This document shows positions 15,692 to 25,141 of a DNA stretch of 64,000 nucleotides, piece after piece; position 1 is the stretch's first letter, and each line of letters starts with the position of its first letter. The position numbers and the translations under genes were made by a program. Below the pieces are notes generated by a model that saw only the letters and a program-made list of their open reading frames with translations, did no database searches and had not been told where the DNA came from. Origin of the DNA: Neopusillimonas maritima (lineage in GTDB: Bacteria; Pseudomonadota; Gammaproteobacteria; Burkholderiales; Burkholderiaceae_B); assembly GCF_003576595.1 (NCBI RefSeq), contig NZ_NQOU01000005.1, positions 1 through 64,000 of the forward strand. The letters are read 5' to 3'.

Positions 15692-17187
15692 AACCGGTCT
15701 GGATAGTTGATGATGATCAAAGCATTCGCTGGGTGCTTGAAAAAGCGTTGGCACGCGAGGCCATCCCCGCGCAAGCGTTTTCCAGTGCCGATGAAATGCT
15801 GGATGCGTTAACTGATCAGGCGCCATCGGTTTTGGTCACGGATGTTCGCATGCCGGGTAAGGACGGATTGGCCTTATTACAGGAAATCAAAGCGCGTTAT
15901 CCCGATTTGCCCGTGATTGTCATGACGGCGTATACCGATCTGAGCAGCACCGTGTCGGCCTTCAAGAAGGGCGCTTTCGATTATCTGGCAAAGCCTTTTG
16001 ATATTAATGACGCCGTCGCCTTGATTCAGCGGGCCATGCCGGTATCATTGCATTCCGATGCCCCGGGTCCAGAAGCAAACATGCCTCACGTCGAGCGCGC
16101 AGAGCCTGATACGACGTCGCAGGTCATGATGAAATCGGCATCGGTTGCCATGCAGGAAGTGTTTCGCGCGATTGGTCGTTTGGCTGTGTCACCGGCGACC
16201 GTGCTGATTACCGGTGAGTCAGGCACAGGAAAAGAATTGATAGCACGCGCTTTGCACACGCATAGTCCGCGGGCTTCAGGGCCGTTTGTGGCGCTCAATG
16301 CCGCGGCGATTCCCCGCGACCTGCTAGAGGCGGAGTTGTTCGGCCATGAGAAAGGGGCATTTACGGGTGCCACCCAGCAACGCCGCGGGCGGTTCGAAGA
16401 GGCTAACGGCGGCACGCTATTCCTTGATGAGATCGGCGATATGCCGTTTGAGCTGCAAACACGCTTGTTACGCGTGTTGGCCGAAGGCAGTTTTTATCGC
16501 GTGGGGGGGTCCCAGGCGATAAAAGTCGATGTACGCATCGTCGCCGCCACTCACCAGCCGCTGGAGCAACGAGTGGCGCAAGGGCAATTTCGTGAAGACC
16601 TTTTCCATCGTCTGAATGTGATTCGTTTGAGGTTGCCGCCGTTGCGCGAGCGTAAAGAAGACATTCCCGCGCTAACAGAGTTATTTCTCGCAAACAGCGC
16701 TCGCGCGCTTGGGGTGAAGCCAAGGCGTCTAACGAATTCGGCAATGGAAACGCTCAAGGCGTTTGATTACCCTGGAAATATCCGGCAACTCGAGAATTTC
16801 TGTCATTGGCTGACGGTGATGTCTTCAGGGCAGACGGTTGACATAAAAGATTTGCCACCCGAAGTGTTGTCTGCAGCTGGACAAAATGACAATAGCGAGT
16901 CGGCGATGAGTAAACCGTCGGCTCTTAGTGAAATACAACCCCAGGTTACAACAAGCGACGATCAGGCCGATTGGGTGAGTTTGCTTGTAAAAACAGCCCG
17001 AAGCAAGCTGGAACGCAATGAGCCTGCGATTATGGCGACGTTAACACGAGAGTTCGAAAGTGCTTTGTTGAAAACGGCGTTAAGCCATTGTCGTGACCGT
17101 AAGGCTGAAGCGGCACAGCGCTTGGGTATCGGGCGCAATACCTTGACGCGAAAGTGCCAGGAATTGGATGTGTATACCGATATGTAG
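15688..17187 (+). CDS. glnG: Nitrogen-regulation response regulator NtrC (GlnG)
   Basis: Sigma-54 enhancer-binding activator, 499 aa. The receiver domain has the acidic pocket near 8-10, the phospho-acceptor Asp52 (TDVRMPG) and Lys102. The AAA+ domain has Walker A GESGTGKE (176-183), the sigma-54-contact loop GAFTGA (223-228) and Walker B LFLDEIGD. The C-terminal Fis-type helix-turn-helix lies around RKAEAAQRLGIGRNTLTRKC. A segment of roughly 60 residues between AAA+ and the helix-turn-helix is rich in polar residues, a linker. The stop lies one base from the stop of convergent smpB. Confidence 0.97.
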   Translation: MKPVWIVDDDQSIRWVLEKALAREAIPAQAFSSADEMLDALTDQAPSVLVTDVRMPGKDGLALLQEIKARYPDLPVIVMTAYTDLSSTVSAFKKGAFDYLAKPFDINDAVALIQRAMPVSLHSDAPGPEANMPHVERAEPDTTSQVMMKSASVAMQEVFRAIGRLAVSPATVLITGESGTGKELIARALHTHSPRASGPFVALNAAAIPRDLLEAELFGHEKGAFTGATQQRRGRFEEANGGTLFLDEIGDMPFELQTRLLRVLAEGSFYRVGGSQAIKVDVRIVAATHQPLEQRVAQGQFREDLFHRLNVIRLRLPPLRERKEDIPALTELFLANSARALGVKPRRLTNSAMETLKAFDYPGNIRQLENFCHWLTVMSSGQTVDIKDLPPEVLSAAGQNDNSESAMSKPSALSEIQPQVTTSDDQADWVSLLVKTARSKLERNEPAIMATLTREFESALLKTALSHCRDRKAEAAQRLGIGRNTLTRKCQELDVYTDM

Positions 17188-17188
17188 G

Positions 17189-17647
17189 TTAATCGCGATT
17201 ACGCGTGTCGTGCTTCATTAAACGTTCTTTCTCGCGTGCCCAGTCTTTATCTCGAGCCGTGTCGCGTTTGTCGTGGTGCTTTTTACCCCGCCCCAGCGCA
17301 ATATCCAGCTTAATGCGACCGTTTTTATAATGCAGGTTCAAAGGCACCAGCGTGTAGCCTCGCTGTTCGGTTTTACCAATCAGCTTATTGATTTCCTCCG
17401 CTTTTAATAGCAGCTTGCGGGTTCGGGTGGCGTTGGGATGGATATGCGTTGAAGCAGTTTTCAGCGGGCTGATATGCATGCCAATAACAAAAATCTCGCC
17501 ATCGCGCACAATGACGTAGCTTTCCTTTAGCTGTACTTGCCCGGCGCGGATGGCTTTTACTTCCCATCCCTCCAGAACAAGACCGGCTTCAAAGCGGTCT
17601 TCAATGAAATAATCGTGCCGGGCCTTGCGGTTTTCAACAATGCTCAT
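17189..17647 (-). CDS. smpB: SmpB, tmRNA-binding protein
   Basis: SsrA-binding protein of trans-translation, which brings tmRNA to stalled ribosomes. 152 aa, the usual length. Motifs: [39 protein letters not shown] and [20 protein letters not shown]. It is divergent from ratA, a gene pair common in proteobacteria, with 60 bases between the starts holding an imperfect palindrome. Confidence 0.97.
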   Translation of the reverse strand: MSIVENRKARHDYFIEDRFEAGLVLEGWEVKAIRAGQVQLKESYVIVRDGEIFVIGMHISPLKTASTHIHPNATRTRKLLLKAEEINKLIGKTEQRGYTLVPLNLHYKNGRIKLDIALGRGKKHHDKRDTARDKDWAREKERLMKHDTRNRD

Positions 17648-17658
17648 GAATAAGTAAA

Positions 17659-17692
17659 GCTATAGAAGGTAAAATCAACCTTACATTCTAGC
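17659..17692. promoter_or_regulatory. Imperfect palindrome between smpB and ratA
   Basis: The arm GCTATAGAAGGT (17659-17670) faces ACCTTACATTCTAGC (17678-17692). The inner AAGGT/ACCTT pair is perfect, and the outer arms match except for an offset of three bases. It fills most of the 60-base gap between two divergent starts. It may be an operator, overlapping promoters, or chance. Confidence 0.3.
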
Positions 17693-17707
17693 GATTAAAA
17701 AGATTCA

Positions 17708-18139
17708 ATGCATACAGTCCAAAGATCAGTCCTGGTTCCTTACACGTGCGCGCAAATGTTCGATTTGGTCGCCGATGTTGAAAAGTATCCACAGTTTATG
17801 CCTTGGTGTGGCGGGGCGAGTGTTCAGTCGCGCGATGAACACGGCATGCAAGCGTCCATTACCATTAGTTTTGCGGGTATTCGGCAATCGTTCACGACGC
17901 GCAACGAACACGATTACCCCCGGCAGATTACATTTAATCTGGTCGATGGTCCGTTTTCCGAGCTAACGGGAAAATGGGAGTTCATAGAATTGTCTGCCGA
18001 TGCCTGCAAAGTGGTGTATACCATGCAGTATGCGTTCTCCAGTCGGGGGCTGGAGCGTGTTGTCGGCCCGGTTTTCAACCGCATTGCCAGCAGCTTTATC
18101 GATTCCTTCACCCAGCGTGCCCAAGCCTGCTATGACTGA
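17708..18139 (+). CDS. ratA: RatA/Coq10-type START-domain protein
   Basis: A 143-aa member of the polyketide cyclase/START family related to E. coli RatA (reported to hinder 70S ribosome assembly) and to the ubiquinone-binding Coq10. Visible are HTVQRSVLVPYTCAQMFDLVADVEKYPQFMPWC and FNRIASSFIDSFTQRAQACY, the conserved beginning and end. The stop overlaps the rnfH start (ATGACTGA), as in many genomes. Which of the two proposed roles applies cannot be read from sequence. Confidence 0.92.
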   Translation: MHTVQRSVLVPYTCAQMFDLVADVEKYPQFMPWCGGASVQSRDEHGMQASITISFAGIRQSFTTRNEHDYPRQITFNLVDGPFSELTGKWEFIELSADACKVVYTMQYAFSSRGLERVVGPVFNRIASSFIDSFTQRAQACYD

Positions 18140-18464
18140 ATCGCACACCTGCGACGCTTCGTGTATTCATGTTGAGGTGGTGTTTGCGCAACCCGACACG
18201 ATCTGGCGGAAAACGCTTCAAGTGCCTATCGGAACCACAGCGCGTCAGGCGCTGGATCTAAGTGGTTTTGACCAGGCATTTCCCAACGAAGTGCGGCAGG
18301 TTGGTGCGATGGGTGTCTATGGTCAACACTGCCAAGACGATTATGTTTTGGTAGACGGTGACCGGTTGGAACTGTATCGACCCTTGCAGTTTGATCCCAA
18401 AGAGTCGCGTCGTCGGCGTGCAATGCATAAACAACGAGTGAAAAATGGAAACAGTGCTGTTTGA
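18132..18464 (+). CDS. rnfH: RnfH family protein (RatB)
   Basis: Small ubiquitin-like beta-grasp protein of the UPF0125 family, 110 aa, of unknown exact function. The core reads VEVVFAQPDTIWRKTLQVP, then GAMGVYGQHCQDDYVLVDGDRLELYRPL and the basic end DPKESRRRRAMHKQ, all typical. A longer frame opens at 18000, but the ATG at 18132 overlaps the ratA stop by eight bases and gives the family length. Its end overlaps the next gene by 20 bases. Confidence 0.93.
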   Translation: MTESHTCDASCIHVEVVFAQPDTIWRKTLQVPIGTTARQALDLSGFDQAFPNEVRQVGAMGVYGQHCQDDYVLVDGDRLELYRPLQFDPKESRRRRAMHKQRVKNGNSAV

Positions 18465-19572
18465 GCGGATCCCCGCCGCCAACGGTAGTGAGGTTGGCGT
18501 TATTGTTTTGAATCAGCCCAAATGGCTGAATGGGTTGTCGCTTGAAATGGCGCAGGCGGTGACACGGCAATTAGCGCTCTGGCGCGACGATGACCGTGTG
18601 CGAGTTGTTCTGTTGCGGGGGCAGGGTGAAAAAGCTTTTTGCGCTGGTGGCGATTTGCAATCTTTTTATCGCCATATTCCCGAACCAGGAATGCCGATTT
18701 GGTCTTCTGAATATTTGCGAACCTTTTTCCGAGACGAATATATTCTCGATTACATGATTCATACGTATCCAAAACCCATCGTATGTTGGGCGAATGGTTA
18801 TGTCATGGGTGGCGGTGCGGGCTTGATGATGGGTTGCAGCCATCGGGTTGCCACTGAAACAACTCGATTTGCCATGCCGGAAATCAGTATTGGTGTTGTG
18901 CCCGATGTGGGCGCAAGCTGGTTTTTGAACCGTATGCCCGAGTTTTTCGGACGCTTGCTGGGTATGACGGGTATGAGTATCAATGCGGCCGATACGCTTT
19001 TTTTGGGGTTAACGCAGTACGTTGCACACAGCAGTCAGTGGGAACAGCTTTTACACGATGTTCAGGCCGAATCCTGGGCAACGCGTCGTGAGGCTAATGA
19101 TGTCTTGCTTGAACAGATAATACGTCGGTTAACATCCGCAGATATCCCTGACGGTGTTATGCAACGCAGCACAAAGACGATTCAATCGGCATGCAGCGGG
19201 CCGGATTTCCTCGCGATTTACGGCAATATTCTGCGGTGGGAGTCGGAGGATGAAGAAGTTCTTGGGCAGGCGGCACAGCGCATGAAGGCGGGCTCTCCCG
19301 GATCCGTGCGACTAACTTTCGAGCTGTTGAAAAAGGGGCGCTTTCTTAGTCTGGCCGACGCGTTCAGGCTGGAATATATTGCGGCGTTGAATTGCGCCGG
19401 CAATCCTGATTTAAAAGAAGGGATTCGTGCCCTGTTAATTGACAAAGATCGCACGCCGGCCTGGATGCCCGCCACCATTAACGAAGCCGATGCGGGCTTT
19501 GTCGCGCGTTATTTCGAGCCGCCCTGGCCGTCGGGTGAAGCGCACCCGCTGGCTTCCTTGGGGGCCGGGTAG
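18445..19572 (+). CDS. Enoyl-CoA hydratase/isomerase family, 3-hydroxyisobutyryl-CoA hydrolase-like
   Basis: A crotonase-fold enzyme of the ECH_2 type, 375 aa. The oxyanion-hole segments are KAFCAGGDLQSFYR near residue 65-78 and ANGYVMGGGAGLMMG. The catalytic acidic residues fit FAMPEISIGVVPDVGASWFL, where Glu and Asp align with those of 3-hydroxyisobutyryl-CoA hydrolase of valine degradation. The longer C-terminal half separates it from simple enoyl-CoA hydratases. No other valine-degradation gene is nearby, so a different acyl-CoA substrate is possible. Confidence 0.85.
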   Translation: METVLFERIPAANGSEVGVIVLNQPKWLNGLSLEMAQAVTRQLALWRDDDRVRVVLLRGQGEKAFCAGGDLQSFYRHIPEPGMPIWSSEYLRTFFRDEYILDYMIHTYPKPIVCWANGYVMGGGAGLMMGCSHRVATETTRFAMPEISIGVVPDVGASWFLNRMPEFFGRLLGMTGMSINAADTLFLGLTQYVAHSSQWEQLLHDVQAESWATRREANDVLLEQIIRRLTSADIPDGVMQRSTKTIQSACSGPDFLAIYGNILRWESEDEEVLGQAAQRMKAGSPGSVRLTFELLKKGRFLSLADAFRLEYIAALNCAGNPDLKEGIRALLIDKDRTPAWMPATINEADAGFVARYFEPPWPSGEAHPLASLGAG

Positions 19573-19588
19573 GCGGGTGCCTTAATTG

Positions 19589-20587
19589 TTACTGTTCGCC
19601 GGGCTCAATGCTATAAGGCAAACTTGCCGGCGTTATTACTGGGCCATTGGGTTCGCCCAGCCGATACTGTGCCTGATTCATGTCGGCCAGTTTTACCTCA
19701 AGCAGTAACTGTGCCTGCGTGTCGTCGTGAGCTGCGTTTATAACGCGCCCTGCGGGTGAGTCGGGGTGTGCCGAATGTGCATCGAATATGTCTTGCCCGG
19801 CCAGCGATGCGATATGCTCGACTGGCACATGGGCAGTGCCTCGAGTCATTCTGCGTTTGACCGTACCCCGGTAATGACTGCGTGCCACGACTTCCTGGCC
19901 CGGATAGCAACCTTTGGTAAAGCTTACGCCGTTTATCAGATCAAGATTCAATGTTTGGGGAATAAATGCTTCTTGTGTGGCATGTTCAACCCAGGGCAGG
20001 CCGGCCAGAATGTCGGCTGTTTGCCATTTGCTTAACGCGTTTGCATTTGGCTCTAACGCAGTGGGGTGCGTGTCGGCGGGGATGAACCACCACCTTTGCG
20101 ACTCCGGTTGGCTTTGCGGCGCGGCAATGCTAACGCCGCCGGGGTGTGCAATAACCCGATAAGGCTCAAAGGCATCAGGTAGTGCCCCCAGGTTCAGGCC
20201 GTTGACTTCGGGTACGGCGACATTGGCCGCCGTGTTGCCGCTTTCCAGCTTGAGCCCGATCGCTTCAGTGGACAAGCGGCGGATTTTTACCTTCGATCGC
20301 AAAACAAACATGGTTAAACGTTTGACCAAGGCGTCGGCAATGTCTGCTTTTACAAGGGCCTGGAATACGGGCTCATTGTTTTGGGTGTCGGGCATTTTCC
20401 ATAAAACAAGCGTTGCCAGCGTTCTGCCTTTTGGGTTGCAATAGGCGGCCAGCATGGCTGTATCGATCGTGGCGGCCATGACATCGTTGCTGAGCTGGCC
20501 CTGCAAAAAGGCGGGCGTGTCGACACCTGCAAACTCAAGTATGGCCAAGTCGGAAAGTACGGTAGCGGAACTGACGGCAAAATTCAT
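19589..20587 (-). CDS. ygfZ: YgfZ, folate-binding protein in Fe-S cluster and tRNA modification
   Basis: Cytoplasmic GcvT-related protein, 332 aa, needed for full activity of some Fe-S enzymes such as MiaB. The YgfZ signature KGCYPGQEVVARSHYRG, with the functional Cys, lies near residue 226. The N-terminus LAILEFAGVDTPAFLQGQLSND is typical. Convergent with the upstream hydrolase (16-base gap) and divergent from mltG. Confidence 0.94.
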   Translation of the reverse strand: MNFAVSSATVLSDLAILEFAGVDTPAFLQGQLSNDVMAATIDTAMLAAYCNPKGRTLATLVLWKMPDTQNNEPVFQALVKADIADALVKRLTMFVLRSKVKIRRLSTEAIGLKLESGNTAANVAVPEVNGLNLGALPDAFEPYRVIAHPGGVSIAAPQSQPESQRWWFIPADTHPTALEPNANALSKWQTADILAGLPWVEHATQEAFIPQTLNLDLINGVSFTKGCYPGQEVVARSHYRGTVKRRMTRGTAHVPVEHIASLAGQDIFDAHSAHPDSPAGRVINAAHDDTQAQLLLEVKLADMNQAQYRLGEPNGPVITPASLPYSIEPGEQ

Positions 20588-20675
20588 TGCGAGCCTACAA
20601 ATAATAAGGAAAATGAAGTGTTCAACACTTTATGATAGCGGTCTTTGTCTTGCGTTGCAGAGCACCTTGCGGTGC

Positions 20676-20703
20676 TTGCGTACAATAACGCTGGTTATAT
20701 AAC
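20676..20703 (+). promoter_or_regulatory. Probable sigma-70 promoter of mltG
   Basis: TTGCGT (20676-20681) and TATAAC (20698-20703) are 16 bases apart and end 13 bases before the mltG ATG. The start point would then lie very near the start codon, giving a short leader. The match is fair but not certain. Confidence 0.4.
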
Positions 20704-20716
20704 TTATAGTGGCGCC

Positions 20717-21727
20717 ATGTTGAAAATTATCAAGTCCTGGTTGCTTTGGTCGGTAAGTCTTTTGCTCGTGCTGGCCGGGCTGGTTGCGGGCGCTGCCTGG
20801 TATTGGGCAACGTCACCGGTAACCATGCAAGTTGATCCTGCCGATTACCGTATTGAGTCAGGTACGGGGGTGCGCGGCGTGGCGCGCGCCATGAGCGATG
20901 CAGGTATTCAGGTGAATGAAGATTTATTTGTCATGATGGCCCGGTTATCCGGCCGCGACATCATGATCAAGGCGGGTGCCTATGAAGCGACACAAGGTGA
21001 TTCGCCCTGGACGCTACTCGAGCGCATGGCCAACGGCGATATGACACAAACTCGCATTACCCTGCTGGAAGGCTGGACATACCAGCGAATTCGTGAGGCG
21101 CTGGCAGCGCATCCCGATGTCCGTCAAACGTTGGATGGCGTTGATGATGCTCAATTGCTTGACAAGCTTGGGGTTGAGTATCCCAGCCCGGAAGGCCTTT
21201 TCTTTCCTGATACTTATGTTTTTACGCCGGGCACGACTGATTTCGACATTTTGCGACGGGCTCATGTGGCGCAAAAATCGTTGCTCGATCAATTGTGGTC
21301 GCAGCGTAACGCCGATATTCCACTTAAGACACCCTATGAAGCGTTGATCATGGCATCGATTATTGAAAAAGAGACCGGGCACGCGGCAGACCGCGATCGG
21401 GTCAGTGGGGTGTTTGCCAACCGGCTGCGTTTGGGTATGCCGTTACAAACCGATCCCACGGTGATCTATGGCATGGGTGATAAGTACCAGGGCAGAATCC
21501 GAAAGCGGGATCTGACAACCGACACCCCCTGGAACACGTATACACGAAATGGTTTGCCGCCTACGCCCATCGCCAGCAGTGGTCGTGCCGCGTTGGAAGC
21601 CGCATTGAATCCCGAGCAGCACAAGTTTCTGTACTTTGTGTCAAGGGGCGACGGAACGAGCGAATTTTCAGAGAACTTGCGCGAGCATAATCGCGCCGTT
21701 GCAAAATACATTTTGGGGCGAGACTGA
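20717..21727 (+). CDS. mltG: MltG, endolytic murein transglycosylase
   Basis: Inner-membrane enzyme that cleaves nascent glycan strands and sets their length, 336 aa. One N-terminal membrane segment (about residues 6-28) is followed by a LysM-like part ([20 protein letters not shown]). The catalytic YceG domain has the key Glu in [10 protein letters not shown] and [20 protein letters not shown] with YGMG. The open frame reaches upstream to 20645, but the ATG at 20717 stands directly before the membrane segment. It ends two bases before tmk, the common yceG-tmk-holB-tatD order. Confidence 0.95.
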   Translation: MLKIIKSWLLWSVSLLLVLAGLVAGAAWYWATSPVTMQVDPADYRIESGTGVRGVARAMSDAGIQVNEDLFVMMARLSGRDIMIKAGAYEATQGDSPWTLLERMANGDMTQTRITLLEGWTYQRIREALAAHPDVRQTLDGVDDAQLLDKLGVEYPSPEGLFFPDTYVFTPGTTDFDILRRAHVAQKSLLDQLWSQRNADIPLKTPYEALIMASIIEKETGHAADRDRVSGVFANRLRLGMPLQTDPTVIYGMGDKYQGRIRKRDLTTDTPWNTYTRNGLPPTPIASSGRAALEAALNPEQHKFLYFVSRGDGTSEFSENLREHNRAVAKYILGRD

Positions 21728-21729
21728 TA

Positions 21730-22365
21730 ATGGCTCATAAAACAGGCATGTTTCTCACGCTGGAGGGCCTTGATGGCGCGGGTAAAAGCACCCATGTTCC
21801 CTGGCTGGTTCAGGAGTTGTCCCGGCGCGATATCAATGTGTTGAATACACGCGAGCCCGGTGGCACGCAGTTGGGGGAACAACTGCGTCAGATATTGTTG
21901 AATCAGCCGATGACGCTGAAAGCGGAAACCCTGCTCATGTTCGCTGCTCGCGCCGAGCACGTTGAAGCTGTCATTAAACCGGCATTGGCACGAGGGCAAT
22001 GGGTGTTGTGTGATCGCTTTACTGATGCAACTTTTGCTTATCAGGGTGGCGGGCGTCAATTAGGTGGCGGGGCGGTGAATGTGCTTGAAGAGTGGGTGCA
22101 CCCCGATCTGCAACCCGATTGCACTTGGTTTTTCGACGTGCCATTGAGTGTGGCGCGAGATAGGTTGGCCCGGTCGCGCGATCTGGACCGTTTCGAGAAG
22201 GAAGGAGCGGACTTCTTCGAGCGTACACGTGCTGCCTATCATGAGCGTGCCCGGCAATTTCCGGCTCGTATCAGGGTGGTGGACAGTGCGCGCGCTATTA
22301 CCGACATTCAAACTGAACTAGCCGAGCAAGTCGATGAGCTGCTAACGCGGTGGCGTTCCGGTTAA
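21730..22365 (+). CDS. tmk: Thymidylate kinase
   Basis: Phosphorylates dTMP to dTDP, 211 aa. The P-loop is [10 protein letters not shown] near residue 15, the dTMP site is [13 protein letters not shown], and [20 protein letters not shown] is the DR(Y/F) segment. The lid region runs from about 150. It is translated directly after mltG and overlaps the open frame of holB. Confidence 0.97.
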   Translation: MAHKTGMFLTLEGLDGAGKSTHVPWLVQELSRRDINVLNTREPGGTQLGEQLRQILLNQPMTLKAETLLMFAARAEHVEAVIKPALARGQWVLCDRFTDATFAYQGGGRQLGGGAVNVLEEWVHPDLQPDCTWFFDVPLSVARDRLARSRDLDRFEKEGADFFERTRAAYHERARQFPARIRVVDSARAITDIQTELAEQVDELLTRWRSG

Positions 22366-22376
22366 GGGGCATGAAT

Positions 22377-23411
22377 ATGGCGCTGCCGCAGTTCCTTCCC
22401 TGGCAAAAAGAGATGGCACGAACATGGTTGGCCGGGCGAAACAATTTCGCCCATGCGTGGCTTATTCATGGCTTGGCCGGTATTGGCAAGCAACAGTTTG
22501 CTTTGGCGGCTGCGGCAGCGCTGTTATGTGAGTCGCCGCAAGAGCAAATGGCCTGTGGTCGTTGCTCGGCATGCCAGTGGGTCGCGGCAGGCAGTCATCC
22601 AGACTTGCGGCGTATCCGTCCAGATGCGGTTGCCGCCCTTGAAGGGGATGAAACAGAGGACGACGCAGCGACACCTAAAAAGTCATTGTCGCGCGAGATC
22701 CGTGTTGAACAGTTGCGGCAGTTGCACCACTGGTTCAACACGGCAACACATCGCGGCGGCTTCCGCGTTGCCGTACTTTATCCGGCAGAGTCATTAAATA
22801 TGATTTCCGCCAATGCTATGTTGAAAGTGCTCGAAGAGCCACCGCAGGGTACGGTGTTTTTGTTGGTGTCGGACACGCCGGATCGTTTGTTGCCCACGTT
22901 GGTATCACGCTGTCGTCGATTCCCGTTGTCAGTGCCTGCGCCTGAAACAGCGCAAAAGTGGCTTCAACAGCAGGGGCTCGCAGAGCCGCACAGTTGGCTT
23001 GCAGCAGCAGGCGGCGCGCCTTTGAAGGCGCTCGCGTTGTCTGCTGAATCCGATACGGCATGTCCGGTATGGTTGCGGGCGCTTGTTGTTGGTTTGACGC
23101 AAGACAAGGAGGCCGACCCAGGCGGGGTTGCCGATGCGCTTGAGAAGCAACCTGTCACTATGTGGGTGGATGCTCTGCAACGTTGGTGGCTTGATTTAAT
23201 GCTTGTCGCGCAGGGTGTTGAGCCCCGGTATTATCCAGAACTTACCACCTTTACCCGACAAATCGCATCGCGTGTCACTGCGTCTACCATGGCTGAAATG
23301 GCGCGCTGGCTGGTGCAGCAGAAAGCGGTGTCAACCCACCCATTAAGTACGAAGTTGTTTATTCAAACCGCACTTCAACGAGTGGTTCTGGCTTGTCAGT
23401 CGGCCGGCTGA
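22377..23411 (+). CDS. holB: DNA polymerase III delta-prime subunit
   Basis: Clamp-loader subunit, AAA+ fold, about 344 aa. It shows LIHGLAGIGKQQFALAAAAAL (a modified P-loop), the zinc module CGRCSACQWVAAGSHPDLRRI and NAMLKVLEEPPQGTVFLLVS. It has LPTLVSRCRRF in place of the SRC motif. Among possible starts the ATG at 22377 has AAGGGG seven bases upstream and yields MALPQFLPWQKEMARTW, the usual beginning. Confidence 0.94.
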   Translation: MALPQFLPWQKEMARTWLAGRNNFAHAWLIHGLAGIGKQQFALAAAAALLCESPQEQMACGRCSACQWVAAGSHPDLRRIRPDAVAALEGDETEDDAATPKKSLSREIRVEQLRQLHHWFNTATHRGGFRVAVLYPAESLNMISANAMLKVLEEPPQGTVFLLVSDTPDRLLPTLVSRCRRFPLSVPAPETAQKWLQQQGLAEPHSWLAAAGGAPLKALALSAESDTACPVWLRALVVGLTQDKEADPGGVADALEKQPVTMWVDALQRWWLDLMLVAQGVEPRYYPELTTFTRQIASRVTASTMAEMARWLVQQKAVSTHPLSTKLFIQTALQRVVLACQSAG

Positions 23412-23472
23412 TTACGACACGGTAAGCGCGTTAGAATAGTACGTTTCAGTTTTAGAAAGCGGGTTGCTATTT

Positions 23473-24267
23473 ATGTACGTTGACTCTCACTGCCATCTGG
23501 ATTTTCCCGCTCTGTCGGAAAATCTAGATACCATTTTGGCCGACATGAAGCGTAATCAGGTCAGTCATGCACTGGTGGTTAGTGTGAACTTGCCCGACTG
23601 GCCACGTTTAATCGAGATGGTTAAACCGCATCCACAGCTTTTTGCCTCTGTGGGCGTCCACCCCGATTACGAAGACACAACTGAGCCAACCGTTGATGAT
23701 CTCGTCGATCGGGCCGGCGCCAACGACAAAGTGGTGGCAATTGGTGAAACCGGGCTTGATTATTTTCGTTTAAGTGAACCGTTGAATTGGCAAAGGGAGC
23801 GGTTTCGTACGCATATTCGGGCAGCGCGCACCAGTAATTTGCCGCTGATTATTCATACCCGCGCGTCGCGTGAAGATACGCTGCGTCTTATGCGGGAAGA
23901 GGGTGCGGCTGAATGCGGCGGCGTAATGCATTGCTTTACAGAGTCTCTGGAAATGGCGCGTGCTGCAATCGACATGAATTTTTATATTTCTTTGTCGGGG
24001 ATCGTCACGTTCAAGAAAGCCCAGGAAGTGCAGGAGCTTGCCAAGGTGCTGCCGCTCGACCGCCTACTAATAGAAACCGACTCGCCGTATCTTGCGCCGG
24101 TGCCGTATCGCGGAAAAACCAATGACCCCTCCAAAGTCATTCACGTGGCGGAAAAAATAGCCGAACTGAAAGGCATACCGGTCGCGCAGGTCGCCCAACA
24201 ATCCACCGAGAATTTTTTCCGCTTGTTCGGAAAGGTTCCTCGCCCTGCGGAGCTGACGCATGCCTAA
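23473..24267 (+). CDS. TatD family metal-dependent deoxyribonuclease
   Basis: TIM-barrel hydrolase of the TatD/YcfH family, 264 aa. Metal ligands: His6 and His8 (DSHCHLDF), Glu in AIGETGLDYF, His in LIIHTRAS and HCF, and Asp in LIETDSPYLAP. The ATG at 23473 gives the standard MxVDSHCHLD start; a TTG at 23464 is less likely. Its position after holB indicates YcfH-type rather than the tat-linked TatD. The end overlaps the ankyrin gene by eight bases. Confidence 0.93.
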   Translation: MYVDSHCHLDFPALSENLDTILADMKRNQVSHALVVSVNLPDWPRLIEMVKPHPQLFASVGVHPDYEDTTEPTVDDLVDRAGANDKVVAIGETGLDYFRLSEPLNWQRERFRTHIRAARTSNLPLIIHTRASREDTLRLMREEGAAECGGVMHCFTESLEMARAAIDMNFYISLSGIVTFKKAQEVQELAKVLPLDRLLIETDSPYLAPVPYRGKTNDPSKVIHVAEKIAELKGIPVAQVAQQSTENFFRLFGKVPRPAELTHA

Positions 24268-25117
24268 AATCAACCGCCCTCATCATTTCCGTTTTTTAAC
24301 AAGCCTGGCACTTGCGAGTGTCTTGCTTACCGGAACAGCGGTGAATGCAGCATCGGATAACTGGTGGATTGATATCGCCAATGACCGGGTCGAAGCCGTA
24401 AAGACGGAGCTGGCACTGGGTGAGGACCCCAATGTGCGCAACGAAAAGGGGCAACCCGCCATCATGCAGGCCATTCAGGATCAGGCTTGGGGCGTTTATG
24501 ATTTACTGGCCCGACATCGCGACCTGAACCCTAATATTGCCAATACTTACGACGAAACGCCGTTGATGTATCTGGCGATAGTAGGCGATGTCGAGCGCGC
24601 CAGGGCTTTGATTCAACGCGGTGCGAAGGTCAATCGTCTGGGCTGGACGCCGCTGCATTATGCCGCTTCGAAAGGCCATATTGAAATGGTGAATATGTTG
24701 ATTCATGCAGGAGCCATCGTTGATGCACCTGCACCTGACGGTACAACGCCTCTCATGATGGCTGCTTATTCGGGCGATCAGGAAACGGTAAGGGCGGTTC
24801 TGGCTGCGGGAGCGGAACCGACGACTCAAAATCTTCAAAAGCTGGATGCCGCCGATTGGGCGCGAAACAAAGAGTTCTCGTCGCTGGCCGATCAGCTTGA
24901 AGACCTGATTCAACGCACGTTGGCACAGCGCGGATCGGGCCGTGCCCGGGGCACAGTACCCGGTATCGTGGGTACCACCCCTCCCAGCAAAGCGCCAAGC
25001 GCGCCCTCCGCCGCTAAAGCAACGCTGGAACCTTCCGGTACGCAAGCAGAAACCGGCAGTTCCACTTCGCGTTATTTCGACCTCGATCGCTTCGAGCGCG
25101 ACGACACTCAGTTTTAA
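24260..25117 (+). CDS. Secreted ankyrin-repeat protein
   Basis: 285-aa protein with a signal peptide of about 30 residues (LASVLLTGTAVNAAS), so probably periplasmic. Four to five ankyrin repeats cover about 40-210, best seen in GWTPLHYAASKGHIEMVNML and DGTTPLMMAAYSGDQETVRAVL. The last 70 residues are rich in Ala, Pro, Ser and Gly and look disordered; the end is charged (RYFDLDRFERDDTQF). Ankyrin proteins in this place after tatD are common in beta-proteobacteria, with unknown function. The fold is a binding scaffold, so a protein partner in the periplasm is likely. Confidence 0.85.
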   Translation: MPKINRPHHFRFLTSLALASVLLTGTAVNAASDNWWIDIANDRVEAVKTELALGEDPNVRNEKGQPAIMQAIQDQAWGVYDLLARHRDLNPNIANTYDETPLMYLAIVGDVERARALIQRGAKVNRLGWTPLHYAASKGHIEMVNMLIHAGAIVDAPAPDGTTPLMMAAYSGDQETVRAVLAAGAEPTTQNLQKLDAADWARNKEFSSLADQLEDLIQRTLAQRGSGRARGTVPGIVGTTPPSKAPSAPSAAKATLEPSGTQAETGSSTSRYFDLDRFERDDTQF

Positions 25118-25141
25118 TTGCGTGCGCCCGGGGCCGATGAG

